Origin: Nemertoderma westbladi
Lineage: Eukaryota > Xenacoelomorpha > Nemertodermatida > Nemertodermatidae
Assembly (NCBI GenBank): GCA_032718475.1
Contig: JAUCBJ010004774.1
Span: 1 to 64,000 of the forward strand
Direction: 5' to 3'
DNA length: 64,000 nucleotides
The notes under the pieces were generated by a model. That model was given only the letters and a program-made list of their open reading frames with translations. It searched no databases and was not told the origin of the DNA. The translations under genes were made by a program, and so were the position numbers. Shown in pieces: positions 63,487 through 64,000 of the stretch (its first letter is position 1; every line of letters starts with the position of its first letter).

Positions 63487-63639
63487 GTGAGTCATCTCAA
63501 TTCCTATAACTACAACTAACAGTTCTCAACATTCATTTAAATTTTACAATAAGCTGCTTAAATACAACCATATAGCATATAGTGACAGGACAATTGTCCC
63601 TCGGCAATTATTATTGTCCTCAAGATTATTTCCTCCCAA

Positions 63640-64000
63640 TTACACTTATATCCCCCCCCCCTCAATGACACTTATATTTCCCCCCAATGACTCGTATATT
63701 CCCCCCCTATGACACTTATATTTCCCCCAATGACACTTATATTTCCCCCCAATGACACTTATATTTCCCCCCGCCCCAAAGACTCTTATATTTCCCCCTA
63801 TGACACTTATATTTCCCCCCAATTGCACTTATATTTCCCTCTAATTACACTTATATTTCCCCCAATGACACTTATATTTCCCCCACAATGACACTTATAT
63901 TTCCCACCCCACCAATGACACTTATATTTCCCCCCAATTACACTTATAGTTTCCCCCAATTACACTTATATTTCCCCCTAATTTCACTTATATTTCCCCC
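63640..64000. repeat. ~21-bp minisatellite in intron 17, runs off the window
   Basis: Repeated ATGACACTTATATTTCCCCC with variable C runs, about 16 copies, still going at 64000. Frames inside it are by-products. Confidence 0.92.

Noticed and set aside
61601-62176. 191-aa minus-strand frame rich in Gln, Asn and Ile
   Set aside because: Translation of the 23-bp minisatellite; the unit length lets all frames cycle and stay open by chance.

Overview
This is metazoan nuclear DNA: AT-rich, intron-rich and crowded with retrotransposons, TIR elements and minisatellites. The gene content (an SLC1 transporter end, a fasciclin-domain secreted protein, a polycystin/REJ-like ectodomain) and the frequent AGGCCTA/TAGGCC words suggest a marine invertebrate, probably a deuterostome such as an echinoderm or hemichordate. 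That placement is inference, not something the sequence proves.

Layout. (1) 1-1783: the last intron and last coding exon of an SLC1-family glutamate/amino-acid transporter, plus its 3' UTR. (2) 2.1-6.7 kb: intergenic, with a LINE 3' fragment whose tail has expanded into a 66-bp tandem array, and a degenerate ~20-bp array. (3) 6771-63486 and beyond the right edge: one very large plus-strand gene. I reconstructed 17 exons by splice sites and phase (3,570 coding bases, 1,190 residues, no frame conflict): signal peptide, chitin-binding type-2 domain, cysteine-rich region, LamG/concanavalin-like domain, WSC-like segment, beta-sandwich repeats, then the start of a REJ-like module. It looks like the N-terminal ectodomain of a polycystin-1/REJ-family protein; the membrane part would lie past 64000.

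Most of the window is the introns of that gene. Intron 3 is a 38-bp array copied from its own 3' splice site. Intron 5 (23 kb) holds a 15.7-kb, 29-bp minisatellite with higher-order repeats and, on the opposite strand, a complete nested fasciclin gene (26114-31803) that itself contains a non-LTR element and a tRNA-like SINE. Intron 6 starts with an array copied from the 3' half of exon 6 plus its 5' splice site, interrupted by a MITE, followed by a TIR element and a GIY-YIG (Penelope-like) fragment. Intron 7 contains a 14.1-kb BEL/Pao LTR retrotransposon (minus strand) with one mismatch between its 549-bp LTRs, a 5-bp target duplication and three long intact ORFs: a 1,045-aa coiled-coil/Asn-rich protein, a 1,826-aa Gag-Pol overlapping it in the -1 frame at an 18-G run, and an 851-aa protein in the env position with a possible DEDD 3'-5' exonuclease-like domain and three CCHC knuckles. 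Intron 11 holds a 3.9-kb inverted-repeat element carrying a decayed LINE. Intron 13 uses a GC-AG splice pair, and introns 14, 15 and 17 hold further minisatellites.

The two points most worth following up are the three-ORF BEL/Pao element, and the repeated creation of minisatellites from splice junctions inside a single gene.
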